Shown: positions 1-5,469, numbered from the stretch's first letter. The stretch: 6,678 nt of DNA from Acidobacteriaceae bacterium (GCA_003156615.1 PMHI01000766.1:13885-20562); one strand, 5' to 3'. Program-made: numbers and translations. Notes: a model not told the origin generated them from the letters alone.

Positions 1-415
1 TCCCTGGAGACCCCATCCACACCGATCCCGGCTCCACCACCGTCCTCTCCGGAATCAAAGTCCCCGCCGCAATAATCGATCCCGCCCCAATCCTCGCGCC
101 GTTCAAAACAATCGACCCCATCCCGATCAAGCAGCGGTCCTCCACCACGCACCCATGCAGCGTGACCGAATGCCCCACCGTGACATACTCGCCGAGTGTC
201 ACGCCATACTGATTCTTCATCCCATGCAGCACGCTGCAATCCTGCACGTTCGAATACGCCCCAATGCGGATCGCATACACATCCCCGCGCAGCACCGCAT
301 TCATCCATACCGACGCATGCTCGCCCAGCACCACGTCCCCAATCAGCTGCGCCGACTCATCTACGTAACAAGTCTCAGGAATCACCGGCCTTAGCCCTTT
401 AAACGATCGAATCAT
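1..415 (-). CDS. Gamma-class carbonic anhydrase-like left-handed beta-helix protein (partial, C-terminus off the left edge)
   Basis: I translated this by hand from an ATG at 415 (MIRSFKGLRPVIPETCYVDE...) to the window edge, giving 138 residues. The sequence is a run of hexapeptide turns typical of left-handed beta-helix proteins. All three histidines expected of the gamma-carbonic anhydrase zinc site are present: H64 (in CSVLHG), H82 and H87 (in GHSVTLHG). R43 and D45 (in LRGD), together with Q58-D59, match residues conserved in Cam/YrdA/PaaY-type proteins. The visible end, SVWMGSPG, is the usual motif before the C-terminal helix, so roughly 30-45 residues should be missing. The family reaction is cytosolic hydration of CO2 to bicarbonate, but many YrdA/PaaY relatives have little or unproven activity, so I give no symbol. 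The N-terminus MIRSFKG is typical of the family and supports this start. The best upstream ribosome-site match, GGAG, lies 13 nt away, which is rather far. Confidence 0.9.
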   Translation of the reverse strand, partial: MIRSFKGLRPVIPETCYVDESAQLIGDVVLGEHASVWMNAVLRGDVYAIRIGAYSNVQDCSVLHGMKNQYGVTLGEYVTVGHSVTLHGCVVEDRCLIGMGSIVLNGARIGAGSIIAAGTLIPERTVVEPGSVWMGSPG

Positions 416-419
416 AATC

Positions 420-448
420 TTCGTATGGCTCCGAAAACGCTATGTCAA
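420..448 (-). promoter_or_regulatory. Candidate sigma-70-type promoter for the gamma-carbonic anhydrase-like gene
   Basis: On the minus strand there is a perfect TTGACA (448-443), a 17-nt spacer, and TACGAA (425-420), a weak -10. The gene's ATG begins only 4 nt after the -10. Transcription would therefore start at or just inside the start codon, implying a leaderless or nearly leaderless message. The -35 and spacing are good and the -10 is poor, so confidence is moderate. The promoter could also be a chance match. Confidence 0.45.
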
Positions 449-781
449 ACTGAAAAGGGGCGCTCGTTGCCCGCTGACGGACCGATGAAACTCTGCCGCT
501 GCCACCCTACTGCGAACGCCCAGGGGAAAACTGAACATAGCACGCTCCCGCGCCTCTCGGTAAAGCAAAATTCCCACTCTCGAACTGGTCCCGAGATCCT
601 CGGTGGCATCGTCGCCATCGTCAACATCGCCAGAGCGTACGCTACTCCGCCACCCTCTGACGCCGAAGGCCGCTTCTCCCTCGATCTCATGATGTGGGGG
701 CAGACGCCTCGGCTATCGGGCGAGGTAGAGCGAGCAGCCCTAGCACATCATGGTTGGAAGTTCTGGCAGTGGGCGGTGGAT
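449..781. other. Intergenic stretch with no recognised gene
   Basis: This stretch lies between the candidate carbonic anhydrase promoter and the stop codon of the small membrane-protein frame. Open frames exist on both strands, but their translations look like random GC-rich sequence: no recognisable domain, no signal peptide, and no ribosome site beside their starts. I see no tRNA, strong terminator or repeat. It may be the remains of a lost gene. Confidence 0.5.
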
Positions 782-1090
782 TTAGTTCGCGCGCTTAAGT
801 TGTCGCCGCAGAGTTTCGACGGCCAGGCCGGCCAGGGCATACGTCGCAGCATTCGCAAGCATCGCCGAACGGACGCCAAGCGCGAAATGAAAGGAAAAAC
901 TGGCAAACACAACTGGGCAAGTGAACCGGGCAAGAGTCCACATCGCTTCGGCTGAAGCTATCGGAATTGGGGCGGTCGGAAACAGATAAAGTGCCCAGAA
1001 GCCAGCAGCCAGAAAGCCTGCTCCCGCCCACATGACAATTCGGTATTTGATGTTCAAGACCACGACTACGATCGCGAGGGAAGAAATCAA
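782..1090 (-). CDS. Small hypothetical membrane protein with uncertain start (possible gene remnant)
   Basis: From a TTG at 1090 this frame encodes 102 residues with a clear membrane-protein composition. Hydrophobic segments lie at about residues 2-15 (SSLAIVVVVL), 20-40 (a Gly/Ala/Trp-rich span ending LYLFPTAP), 53-72 (FTCPVVFASFSFHF) and 76-92. It ends in a basic tail, ETLRRQLKRAN. Such ordered alternation is unlikely in a chance frame. I do not recognise the family. The frame stays open upstream to a TAA at 1163-1165, and the residues just before the TTG (ARHTAQWVG) continue the first hydrophobic segment naturally. However, there is no ATG or GTG anywhere in that extension and no convincing ribosome site before the TTG. 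Either translation starts at TTG, or the original start has been lost and this is a decaying gene. No operon partner is visible. Confidence 0.5.
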   Translation of the reverse strand: MISSLAIVVVVLNIKYRIVMWAGAGFLAAGFWALYLFPTAPIPIASAEAMWTLARFTCPVVFASFSFHFALGVRSAMLANAATYALAGLAVETLRRQLKRAN

Positions 1091-1422
1091 GCCGACCCAC
1101 TGTGCCGTGTGACGGGCCGAGAATGAACCCGTCTCTAGACGTTGGGAACCCGCCGAGACCCTTTAGGCATCTCCGCATGGCGGAGCGTCGCACACCGGAT
1201 CCTAGTTCGAGTCGAGTCCCCGTTCATTCAGCATTGGTTCAAAAATCGGTTACCGCCATCACCAACCTCGCAGGCCGGCTTTCACTCTGCATGCTAGGAG
1301 AACTCCCCCTGGATTAGCAATAGGGCAGCCGCAAATAGTTGGCAGCGCACTTGCAACCAAAGTAATCCCATCATTGATTCCGCCCTTGCAATCCGGCCCG
1401 GCCATGTTGTCAACCTGTGTGA

Positions 1423-1473
1423 GGACGGCCGGGCTCGGCCGTCCAGCTAAGCGCAGCGCCGCGCACGGGCTGG
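1423..1473. repeat. Two overlapping GC-rich inverted repeats downstream of zapA
   Basis: The first is a perfect 9-bp stem, GGACGGCCG (1423-1431) pairing with CGGCCGTCC (1436-1444) around a 4-nt loop. The second starts inside its right arm: CCAGC (1443-1447) pairs with GCTGG (1469-1473), enclosing an inner GCGC/GCGC pairing. The two stems share bases, so in RNA or single-stranded DNA they would compete. Neither is followed by a T-run on either strand, so they are not canonical intrinsic terminators. They could be a mobile REP-like palindrome or part of a structured RNA. Confidence 0.6.
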
Positions 1474-1516
1474 GAATCACCACTACATTCGACTGGAAAA
1501 CTGTTTCTTGCGATAG

Positions 1517-1535
1517 AGCGCTCGCCTCGAGCGTT
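1517..1535 (-). terminator. Hairpin about 30 nt past the zapA stop (weak terminator candidate)
   Basis: CGCTCG (1519-1524) and CGAGCG (1528-1533) form a perfect 6-bp stem with a 3-nt loop. Adding a G-U and an A-T pair extends it to 1517-1535. It sits where a zapA terminator would be expected, but the minus-strand sequence after it (TCTATCG) has no uridine tract. It may reduce read-through or belong to a structured RNA. Confidence 0.3.
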
Positions 1536-1566
1536 AACCAGAAAATGCGCCCCGGACCGTCCCTGG

Positions 1567-1902
1567 CTAGCCCGCCTTGCGGTTCTCGCCCAACACTTCA
1601 TCCAGCGCATCTGCCAGCAGATGCGCGCGCTTCTGGTAATCGGTTGCCCCGCTGTCCTGCTTCCGCTTCAAAAGATGGTATTCATCGGCAATGTTCAGCG
1701 CTGCCAGCACCGCCAGCCGCACTGTATCAATCGTGTTCGTAGCTTCGGCCACCGCTCGCATCTTCGCGTCCACGTACTCCGCCAGCTTCAAAATGTATTC
1801 CGGATCCGACCCTCGCAGGTTGTAGGCCTGATCAAAGATCTCCACCCGCACGCTGCCACTCTGCATGTCCTTCAATGTCGCTTCCTTACTAGCCGTAGCC
1901 AT
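1567..1902 (-). CDS. zapA: Cell division protein ZapA
   Basis: This encodes 111 residues from the ATG at 1902. The start is fixed by AGGAG (minus strand, 1916-1912) ending 9 nt upstream; an earlier ATG at 1935 lacks such a site. The core, residues 17-48 (SVRVEIFDQAYNLRGSDPEY then ILKLAEYVDAKM), is the classic ZapA N-terminal fold. It is followed by VAEATNTIDTVRLAVLAALN and a helical C-terminus, residues 72-106, expected to form the dimer and tetramer coiled coil. Length and layout match the family. ZapA binds cytosolic FtsZ and bundles its filaments at midcell, stabilising the Z-ring. Upstream in the same direction, separated by 144 nt, is a ZapB-like coiled-coil gene, so the two may be co-transcribed. 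Confidence 0.93.
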   Translation of the reverse strand: MATASKEATLKDMQSGSVRVEIFDQAYNLRGSDPEYILKLAEYVDAKMRAVAEATNTIDTVRLAVLAALNIADEYHLLKRKQDSGATDYQKRAHLLADALDEVLGENRKAG

Positions 1903-2046
1903 ACCGTCTTGCTCCTGAACCCCTCCACAACTCATTGTCGAGCGAAATCGAGAAACCTGCGTTCAGCGTCCAGCTCCTCCAACCTCATCGAGCACACTAA
2001 AATCTGGCGCAGCCGGACAGCTTGCAGCAAGCCGCCAGCAGCACTC

Positions 2047-2340
2047 TTAGCTCGCCCGCTCCTCCGCAATCGACTCAATCTGCTGCAGCATCTTTTCCAC
2101 CCGCCCGCGAATCTCTTCCCGCTCTTTTCGCAACTGCACCGCCTCGCGCCGCAACACGGCCAACTGTTCGTCACGTTCCTCCAGTTGCTGCCGTACGCGC
2201 TCGGCATCGCGTTCCGCTACCGCCTGCGCCTGCCGCGCCGTTTTGTACATCTCGATAGTGCGGTAAATCTTCTCTTCCAGCGCCTGAAAATCGTCAGCCG
2301 GAACCTGCTCCGTCACCTGTTCCACCGCATTCAACGCCAT
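2047..2340 (-). CDS. ZapB-like coiled-coil protein upstream of zapA
   Basis: I start this at the ATG at 2340 (MALNAVEQVTEQVPADDFQA...), giving 97 residues. GGGGGA lies 7 nt upstream of that ATG. In-frame ATGs further upstream (2361, 2403) have poorer context, and the sequence before them reads as intergenic. From about residue 18 to the end the protein is almost entirely charged heptad-like helix (EEKIYRTIEMYK, then ERDAERVRQQLEERDEQLAV, then RKEREEIRGRVEKMLQQIE), with no membrane segment. A short soluble coiled coil beside zapA suggests a ZapB-type division-ring partner, but coiled coils are easily confused, so the link rests mainly on context. The distance to zapA is 144 nt, long for tight coupling, so zapA may also have its own promoter. 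Confidence 0.78.
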   Translation of the reverse strand: MALNAVEQVTEQVPADDFQALEEKIYRTIEMYKTARQAQAVAERDAERVRQQLEERDEQLAVLRREAVQLRKEREEIRGRVEKMLQQIESIAEERAS

Positions 2341-2376
2341 GAGTGCTTCCCCCGGAAACATTTCAAAGTTTTTCGC

Positions 2377-2382
2377 AGTATA
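2377..2382 (-). promoter_or_regulatory. Possible -10 element (TATACT) upstream of the coiled-coil/zapA pair
   Basis: The minus strand reads TATACT here, 36 nt before the proposed ATG at 2340. That leaves room for a short leader containing the GGGGGA ribosome site. No recognisable -35 hexamer lies 16-18 nt further upstream; the nearest TTGATC falls inside the spacer. This is a weak call based on one hexamer and sensible placement. Confidence 0.3.
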
Positions 2383-2460
2383 CTCCACCTGTGGATCAAG
2401 CATCGCTCGCCGGTGGATCGTCATGCTGAACCAGCGTCCTTTGCGCAGGGAAAGCCTGCC

Positions 2461-2547
2461 CCCTGAAGCGCAGCCGAAGGGAATCTGGGCGAACCGCGCG
2501 AAGCAGCCTACCCTCAGCCAGTGTAGCGCCGCCGAAGGGTCGCATCC
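2461..2547 (+). repeat. Two degenerate copies of a GAAGG-type intergenic motif
   Basis: The sequence AGCGCAGCCGAAGGG (2467-2481) recurs as AGCGCCGCCGAAGGG (2525-2539), each followed by a diverged tail. Both lie in the divergent spacer between the coiled-coil gene and sodC. The motif resembles the CTGAGCGCAGCGAAGGATC family of scattered intergenic sequences I associate with acidobacterial and other soil genomes. That association is from memory and unproven here. The 294-bp spacer shows no gene. Confidence 0.35.
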
Positions 2548-2622
2548 TTTACGACGCAATCATCGGGCATTCGGCTGGCTTGGTGCGTTGCCAAATTGCA
2601 CCACGATCATCACGAAATTCGT

Positions 2623-2628
2623 TATAAT
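2623..2628 (+). promoter_or_regulatory. Consensus -10 (TATAAT) giving a probable leaderless sodC transcript
   Basis: A perfect TATAAT ends 6 nt before the sodC ATG (2635). With the usual spacing, the first transcribed base would be the A of that ATG. No -35 match exists at a 16-18 nt spacing (the hexamer there is ACCACG), and TTGCAC lies 21 nt away. Initiation may need an activator or tolerate a weak -35. No Shine-Dalgarno sequence precedes the ATG. Confidence 0.6.
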
Positions 2629-2634
2629 CCCGGC

Positions 2635-3150
2635 ATGAAACATCTTGTCTGCTCCTCGATCGCCCTCGCCGTGCTCGTAGCCCTCACTGCGCTTCCCAGC
2701 GCAGCCAAAACCAAGGTCGAACTCAAAGACGCCCAGGGCAAGGACGTAGGTAACGTCACCCTGTGGCAGCAAGGATCAGGCGTCGGCCTCCAACTTCACC
2801 TTCACGGTCTTCCGCCCGGCGAGCACGCCATTCACTTTCATCAGAGCCCCAAATGCGATGCCCCCGATTTCAAATCAGCTGGCGGACATTTCAATCCCGA
2901 AAGCAAGAAACACGGATTCGAAAATCCCGAAGGCCACCACGCCGGTGACATGAAGAATTTCACGGTCGACGCGCACGGCAAAGCCGATCTGAAGCTCGAG
3001 GACAACGACGTAACCCTCAGCGATGGCGCCCACTCGCTGTTCAGCAACGGCGGCACCGCGATCGTCATCCACGCCAAAGCCGACGATTACAAAACCGATC
3101 CCTCCGGCAACTCCGGCGACCGCATAGCCTGCGGAGAAGTCACACAGTAG
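2635..3150 (+). CDS. sodC: Exported Cu/Zn superoxide dismutase
   Basis: This encodes 171 residues from the ATG at 2635. Residues 1-24 form a Sec signal peptide: MKH, a hydrophobic core LAVLVALTAL, then PSAA-K as the likely cleavage site. The mature enzyme would act in the periplasm, converting superoxide to oxygen and hydrogen peroxide. Every expected ligand is visible. Copper is bound by H67 and H69 (HAIHFH) and H146 (VIHAKADDY), with H85 (GGHFNP) bridging to zinc. Zinc is bound by H85, H93, H102 and D105 (HHAGD). C74 and C166 can form the conserved disulfide, and R163 (GDRIACG) is the anion-guiding arginine. An in-frame TTG at 2596 would put residues before the signal peptide and contains the -10, so I reject it. 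A partial decayed copy of the 3' end lies at 5659-5831. Confidence 0.96.
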   Translation: MKHLVCSSIALAVLVALTALPSAAKTKVELKDAQGKDVGNVTLWQQGSGVGLQLHLHGLPPGEHAIHFHQSPKCDAPDFKSAGGHFNPESKKHGFENPEGHHAGDMKNFTVDAHGKADLKLEDNDVTLSDGAHSLFSNGGTAIVIHAKADDYKTDPSGNSGDRIACGEVTQ

Positions 3151-3226
3151 CTCCGGCACTCGCGAGCGAAAGGGTTTGCCGAGGGCACGACTTCAGGTAT
3201 GCCGTTGACGCCACCTGCAATGGGGC
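2974..3226 (+). repeat. Direct repeat, copy A: 3' part of intact sodC plus downstream flank
   Basis: This 253-bp block begins inside sodC (codon for H114) and runs about 76 bp past its stop. It matches 5659-5910 in the same orientation at roughly 90% identity by eye. The match includes coding sequence, stop codon and non-coding flank, so this is a DNA duplication rather than two related genes. Confidence 0.9.
3151..3183 (+). terminator. Hairpin directly after the sodC stop (weak)
   Basis: CTCCGGCA (3151-3158) can pair with TGCCGAG (3177-3183), with one bulged C. The loop contains CTCGCGAG. No T-run follows, so it is at best a weak or non-canonical terminator. In the decayed copy the right arm reads differently (GGCGGGGAG) and the pairing is lost. 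Confidence 0.25.
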
Positions 3227-3265
3227 AAGACGGCCGGGGCCCATCTCCGAAACACAGCGCCGGCG

Positions 3266-3967
3266 CTAACCAGGAGCGCGACGCCAGCTTTCAAGCACAC
3301 GATCAATGTCGTCGCGAACTGTGTCTCGGGCATCCATGCGGTCAAGTCCGTTCATGAGAAGGCGATCGTATTTCGTATGCCTGTGGCGGATGGATGCCAC
3401 CACCGCCGCTCGTAACGCTTCATCCTCTAGCGCTCGCCCCGAGGCGGTCCGACCCACTCGGCCGCTGCCCCGAACCGACGTATGCGCTGCGATGGCCCGC
3501 GCCTCCTCAGGCGGGCAGCCTGGAAACATCTGCCGAATCGATTCGGCCATTCGCATCGCGAGAACCTGATCCTGTTTATCGCGATAGATCTCGGCCCGCT
3601 CGCGCTGGACACTGCGCTGCTCAGCGTCAGCCGAGCACTCTGCCTCGGCCTGCTCCAGTGCAGATTCTTCGACCAGCACTCCCTGGCGTTCGTAGTGCTT
3701 GCGAGCTCTGCTAAAGCGAACCACCACCGCGGAAAGTGCGCTGTGCTTCCGAGCACGTCGGGTCAGAGCGGTGTCGCCTCTGGGCAGGTAAACCAAATGG
3801 TCGAGATCGGCACATGTGAGGCAAAGCGGTCGTTTCTCCTCCATAAAGAGGAAATCGCCGCGCAATAGCTGCTTTCCGCAATCTCCGCAGTTCGACTCCC
3901 GGAGGATGTCGAACACAACGAGGTCCTTCGCTTCTGACGATGGATGATCGGGTGAACCGGGTTTCAT
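3266..3967 (-). CDS. DUF2293 domain-containing protein with an N-terminal four-cysteine motif
   Basis: This encodes 233 residues from the ATG at 3967. The C-terminal third, about residues 142-229, matches my recollection of DUF2293: IRQMFPGCPPEEARAIAAHT, then RGSGRVGRT, then RHRHTKYDRLLMNG and a closing IDRVLESWRR. The function of this domain is unknown. The N-terminus has C27-x2-C30 and C49-x2-C52 (NCGDCG and LCLTC), spaced like a small zinc ribbon, so metal binding is inferred. The middle (about 66-135) is highly charged and helical, with many Arg and Glu residues, which could suit nucleic-acid contact; that is only inference. No signal peptide or membrane segment is present, so it should be cytosolic. 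No good ribosome site precedes the ATG. It converges on sodC, and the next gene in its own direction is over 350 bp upstream, so it is probably transcribed alone. Confidence 0.85.
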   Translation of the reverse strand: MKPGSPDHPSSEAKDLVVFDILRESNCGDCGKQLLRGDFLFMEEKRPLCLTCADLDHLVYLPRGDTALTRRARKHSALSAVVVRFSRARKHYERQGVLVEESALEQAEAECSADAEQRSVQRERAEIYRDKQDQVLAMRMAESIRQMFPGCPPEEARAIAAHTSVRGSGRVGRTASGRALEDEALRAAVVASIRHRHTKYDRLLMNGLDRMDARDTVRDDIDRVLESWRRAPG

Positions 3968-4259
3968 GTCACGCGTTTTGGTACTTTGCTCGGATCAGTC
4001 CGCCATTTACCGGAGAGATCTGAGTGAGGTGATCATGCGACGGACAGAGGCGCCGCTAGCAGAAAACCCAGACGCCAGGAATCCGCATTGTACCTGCACC
4101 CGCTGGTAGACTGCGCCCTTCACCCGCCGGCCTTCCGTTCTGCTGATCTGCACCGGCGGACAACTATATTAACATCGGGATTACGGTGAAATCACCGGCG
4201 TCAAAACGCGAAATCTCGGGTTTCGAACACCCACCAAGCGACTGGCCCCTGAACGAAAC
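3968..4259. other. Intergenic stretch upstream of the DUF2293 gene, no gene seen
   Basis: Between the DUF2293 start and the terminator of the neighbouring gene I find no credible coding sequence. A small 5-bp stem with an AAAT loop (CGGTG/CACCG) occurs at 4184-4197. On the minus strand a TATAGT at 4168-4163 and a TACAAT near 4092-4087 resemble -10 elements, but neither has a matching -35. The promoter of the DUF2293 gene is therefore undetermined. Confidence 0.4.
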
Positions 4260-4285
4260 GAGGCCCCCGGCTGACCGTGGGCCTC
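4251..4285 (-). terminator. Rho-independent terminator of the YXWGXW-repeat gene
   Basis: Read on the minus strand, GAGGCCC (4285-4279) and GGGCCTC (4266-4260) form a perfect 7-bp GC-rich stem with a 12-nt loop. The tail GTTTCGTTC follows. The structure begins 35 nt after the gene's TAA. The tail has only five or six T residues, interrupted, so efficiency may be moderate, but position and shape fit. Confidence 0.65.
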
Positions 4286-4320
4286 ATTGCCTTAGGATCA
4301 AAAGTCTACCTTGAGTAGCT

Positions 4321-5289
4321 TTATTTCTTGTCGTCCTCAGGCTTCTTTTTGGGGGTAGGCTTGGCCGCGGGCTTGGCTTCAGGCCTGGCTTCAGGCCTGG
4401 CTTCAAGCTTGGTCTCTGGCTTTGCTGCAGGCTGGGCCGCGGGCTTCGGTGCGGGCGTGGCCTCGGGCTTTGGCGCAGGCTGGGCCGCGGGCTTCGGCGC
4501 AGGTTTTGGCTCTGCCTTCGCCTCGGTCTTGGCCGGAGCAGCCTTGATCGCCGCGTTCTTCGTTGTCGCCGCCTTGGCCGCCGCCACAGTGGCCGGCGAT
4601 GCCTGAGCCTTGGCCAGCTCAGCGACCGGCTTAGCCGCCGGAGGCTTGAAGCCGGCCGGCGGATTGTGCTTCTCGTCGGCCAGCGGCTTCGCGACGGCCA
4701 AGTTCTTCGGGTGTCCGCCGTTGTTTTTGGCGAAGTTGCTGGTGTCGGCCTTGGCCGCAGCAATATGCTGCTGCTGGAACGCGGTCGGTGCGACGTGCTG
4801 ATCGTGCTCGGCGACCTGCTCATCGGCCGTGGGCTGGTGCTGCACACCGTTGGGTCCGCCCGAGAAGGAGACGTTGTTGGTGTTGACGATGGTGGTTTGT
4901 TCGACGATGGTCGTGTTGACGTAGACGTTGGTAACCACGCTGACGTTCACGTGGACCACGGCGGTGTTGTAGGCAAAGATACCGCCATTCCACGTGCCGC
5001 CGGCAAAGCCGATGCCCATATAGCCGCCGCCGTAGCTTACACCGCCGTAGTAGCCGATATGTGGTCCCCAATAGCCCTCGCGGAAGGCATACTGGCCGTT
5101 GGACCAGCCCCAGTAACCAGGAGTCCAGAGCGCGCCGATGTAAGGCGCCGGCACCCACACACCGGGAACCCAGAAGTAGCCGTCGATCGGATCGTAGGAC
5201 CAGTGGCCGGGGGTCCACAGCAGATTAGGCTCGGGGCAGGGGGGCTGTACATAGACTGGCAGCGGGGGAGGCTCAATCGCGATACTCAC
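4321..5289 (-). CDS. YXWGXW-repeat protein with Ala/Pro/Lys-rich tail (start uncertain)
   Basis: From a GTG at 5289 this encodes 322 residues. Residues 22-83 carry aromatic repeats of the YXWGXW type: LWTPGHW, FWVPGVW, LWTPGYWGW and EGYWGPHIGYYGG. These are known from exported proteins of unknown function. Residues 84-145 are Gly/Asn/Val-rich (for example VHVNVSVVTNVYVNTTIVEQ), likely beta-structured. After a His/Gln-rich linker, residues from about 195 to the end are low-complexity Ala/Pro/Lys/Glu, ending KKKPEDDKK; such tails can span or bind the cell wall. The frame does not begin naturally at the GTG. It stays open to 5469, and the extension encodes a plausible signal peptide, so the real product is probably about 55 residues longer. 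No ribosome site precedes the GTG. A terminator follows the TAA at 4321-4323. Confidence 0.8.
   Translation of the reverse strand: MSIAIEPPPLPVYVQPPCPEPNLLWTPGHWSYDPIDGYFWVPGVWVPAPYIGALWTPGYWGWSNGQYAFREGYWGPHIGYYGGVSYGGGYMGIGFAGGTWNGGIFAYNTAVVHVNVSVVTNVYVNTTIVEQTTIVNTNNVSFSGGPNGVQHQPTADEQVAEHDQHVAPTAFQQQHIAAAKADTSNFAKNNGGHPKNLAVAKPLADEKHNPPAGFKPPAAKPVAELAKAQASPATVAAAKAATTKNAAIKAAPAKTEAKAEPKPAPKPAAQPAPKPEATPAPKPAAQPAAKPETKLEARPEARPEAKPAAKPTPKKKPEDDKK
4427..4497 (-). repeat. 48-bp (16-codon) tandem repeat in the Ala/Pro/Lys tail
   Basis: The 23-bp segment at 4427-4449 recurs exactly at 4475-4497, a 48-bp period, preserving the reading frame. It encodes two copies of a unit like APKPAAQPAPKPEATP. 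A shorter 12-bp repeat (GGCTTCAGGCCT-type, encoding EARP) lies beside it at about 4375-4402. In-frame slippage could change the length of the tail. Confidence 0.7.
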
Positions 5290-5469
5290 CAGCGCAGGCG
5301 CGGAAACAGCAACGGGCGTGGGCTCAACCGGCTCCCACTTTTCGCCGTCCCAAACAAGGGTTCCAGTTCGGGTTGTGCCCGGTGGTAATTGGGCAAGTGC
5401 CTGCCGCTCGGTAGCGGCCCCGAAGACGACCAGCGCCAGCAGAAGCCAAAAGCGCAGAACGCAACGATG
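5290..5469 (-). other. In-frame signal-peptide-like extension of the YXWGXW gene lacking a standard start codon
   Basis: Reading upstream of the GTG at 5289 in the same frame, I obtain, in translation order from a CTG at 5457, LRFWLLLALVVFGAATERQA then LAQ, then LPPGTTRTGTLVWDGEKWEP and a Pro/Val-rich joint into the annotated frame. That is an arginine followed by a hydrophobic core and an ALA-Q cleavage site, a convincing Sec signal peptide. The frame closes at a TAG (5472-5470), and no ATG, GTG or TTG lies between it and 5289. Possible explanations are a CTG start, a one-base indel near 5458-5460, or a lost start. Removing one T of the TT pair there would join a TTG at 5464 to give MRLRFWLLLALVVF. 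Confidence 0.7.

Larger units (their letters stand above)
1091..1566. other. Gene-free region downstream of zapA
   Basis: These 476 bases lie between zapA and the small membrane-protein frame. I find no credible protein gene. The part nearest zapA (about 1423-1535) is rich in inverted repeats, listed separately. On the minus strand a TTGACA is present at 1413-1408, but 17 nt further on there is only TGCAAG, so I do not call a promoter. The segment around 1204-1225 (GTTCGAGTCGAGTCC) resembles a tRNA T-arm, but no cloverleaf can be built around it. Confidence 0.45.

Noticed and set aside
425..955. 176-codon plus-strand open frame
   Set aside because: The translation shows no domain or consistent composition, has no ribosome site, and overlaps the more protein-like minus-strand membrane frame.
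1195..1240. Possible tRNA fragment or attachment site (GTTCGAGTCGAGTCC)
   Set aside because: Only a T-arm-like string is present; there is no acceptor stem, anticodon arm or matching direct repeat, and no integrase in the window.
1932..1988. 18-codon minus-strand mini-ORF (MRLEELDAERRFLDFARQ) just before zapA, as a regulatory leader peptide
   Set aside because: No ribosome site, no attenuator-like codon run and no terminator/antiterminator pairing; probably chance in an open frame.
1621..2466. 281-codon plus-strand open frame over zapA and the coiled-coil gene
   Set aside because: It runs antisense to two well-supported genes, has Arg/His/Leu-rich composition typical of a shadow frame, and no ribosome site.
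2596..2634. TTG at 2596 as an upstream start for sodC
   Set aside because: It would place a His-rich segment before a normal signal peptide and make the consensus -10 part of the coding region.
3256..3267. 12-bp perfect palindrome AGCGCCGGCGCT at the DUF2293 stop codon
   Set aside because: Short GC-rich palindromes are expected by chance here, and there is no T-run for a terminator on either strand.
4328..4606. Long plus-strand open frame rich in Ala and Gly across the YXWGXW tail
   Set aside because: It is the complement of the Ala/Pro/Lys repeats; GC-rich repeats keep several frames open. The minus-strand frame has the recognisable protein, signal peptide and terminator.
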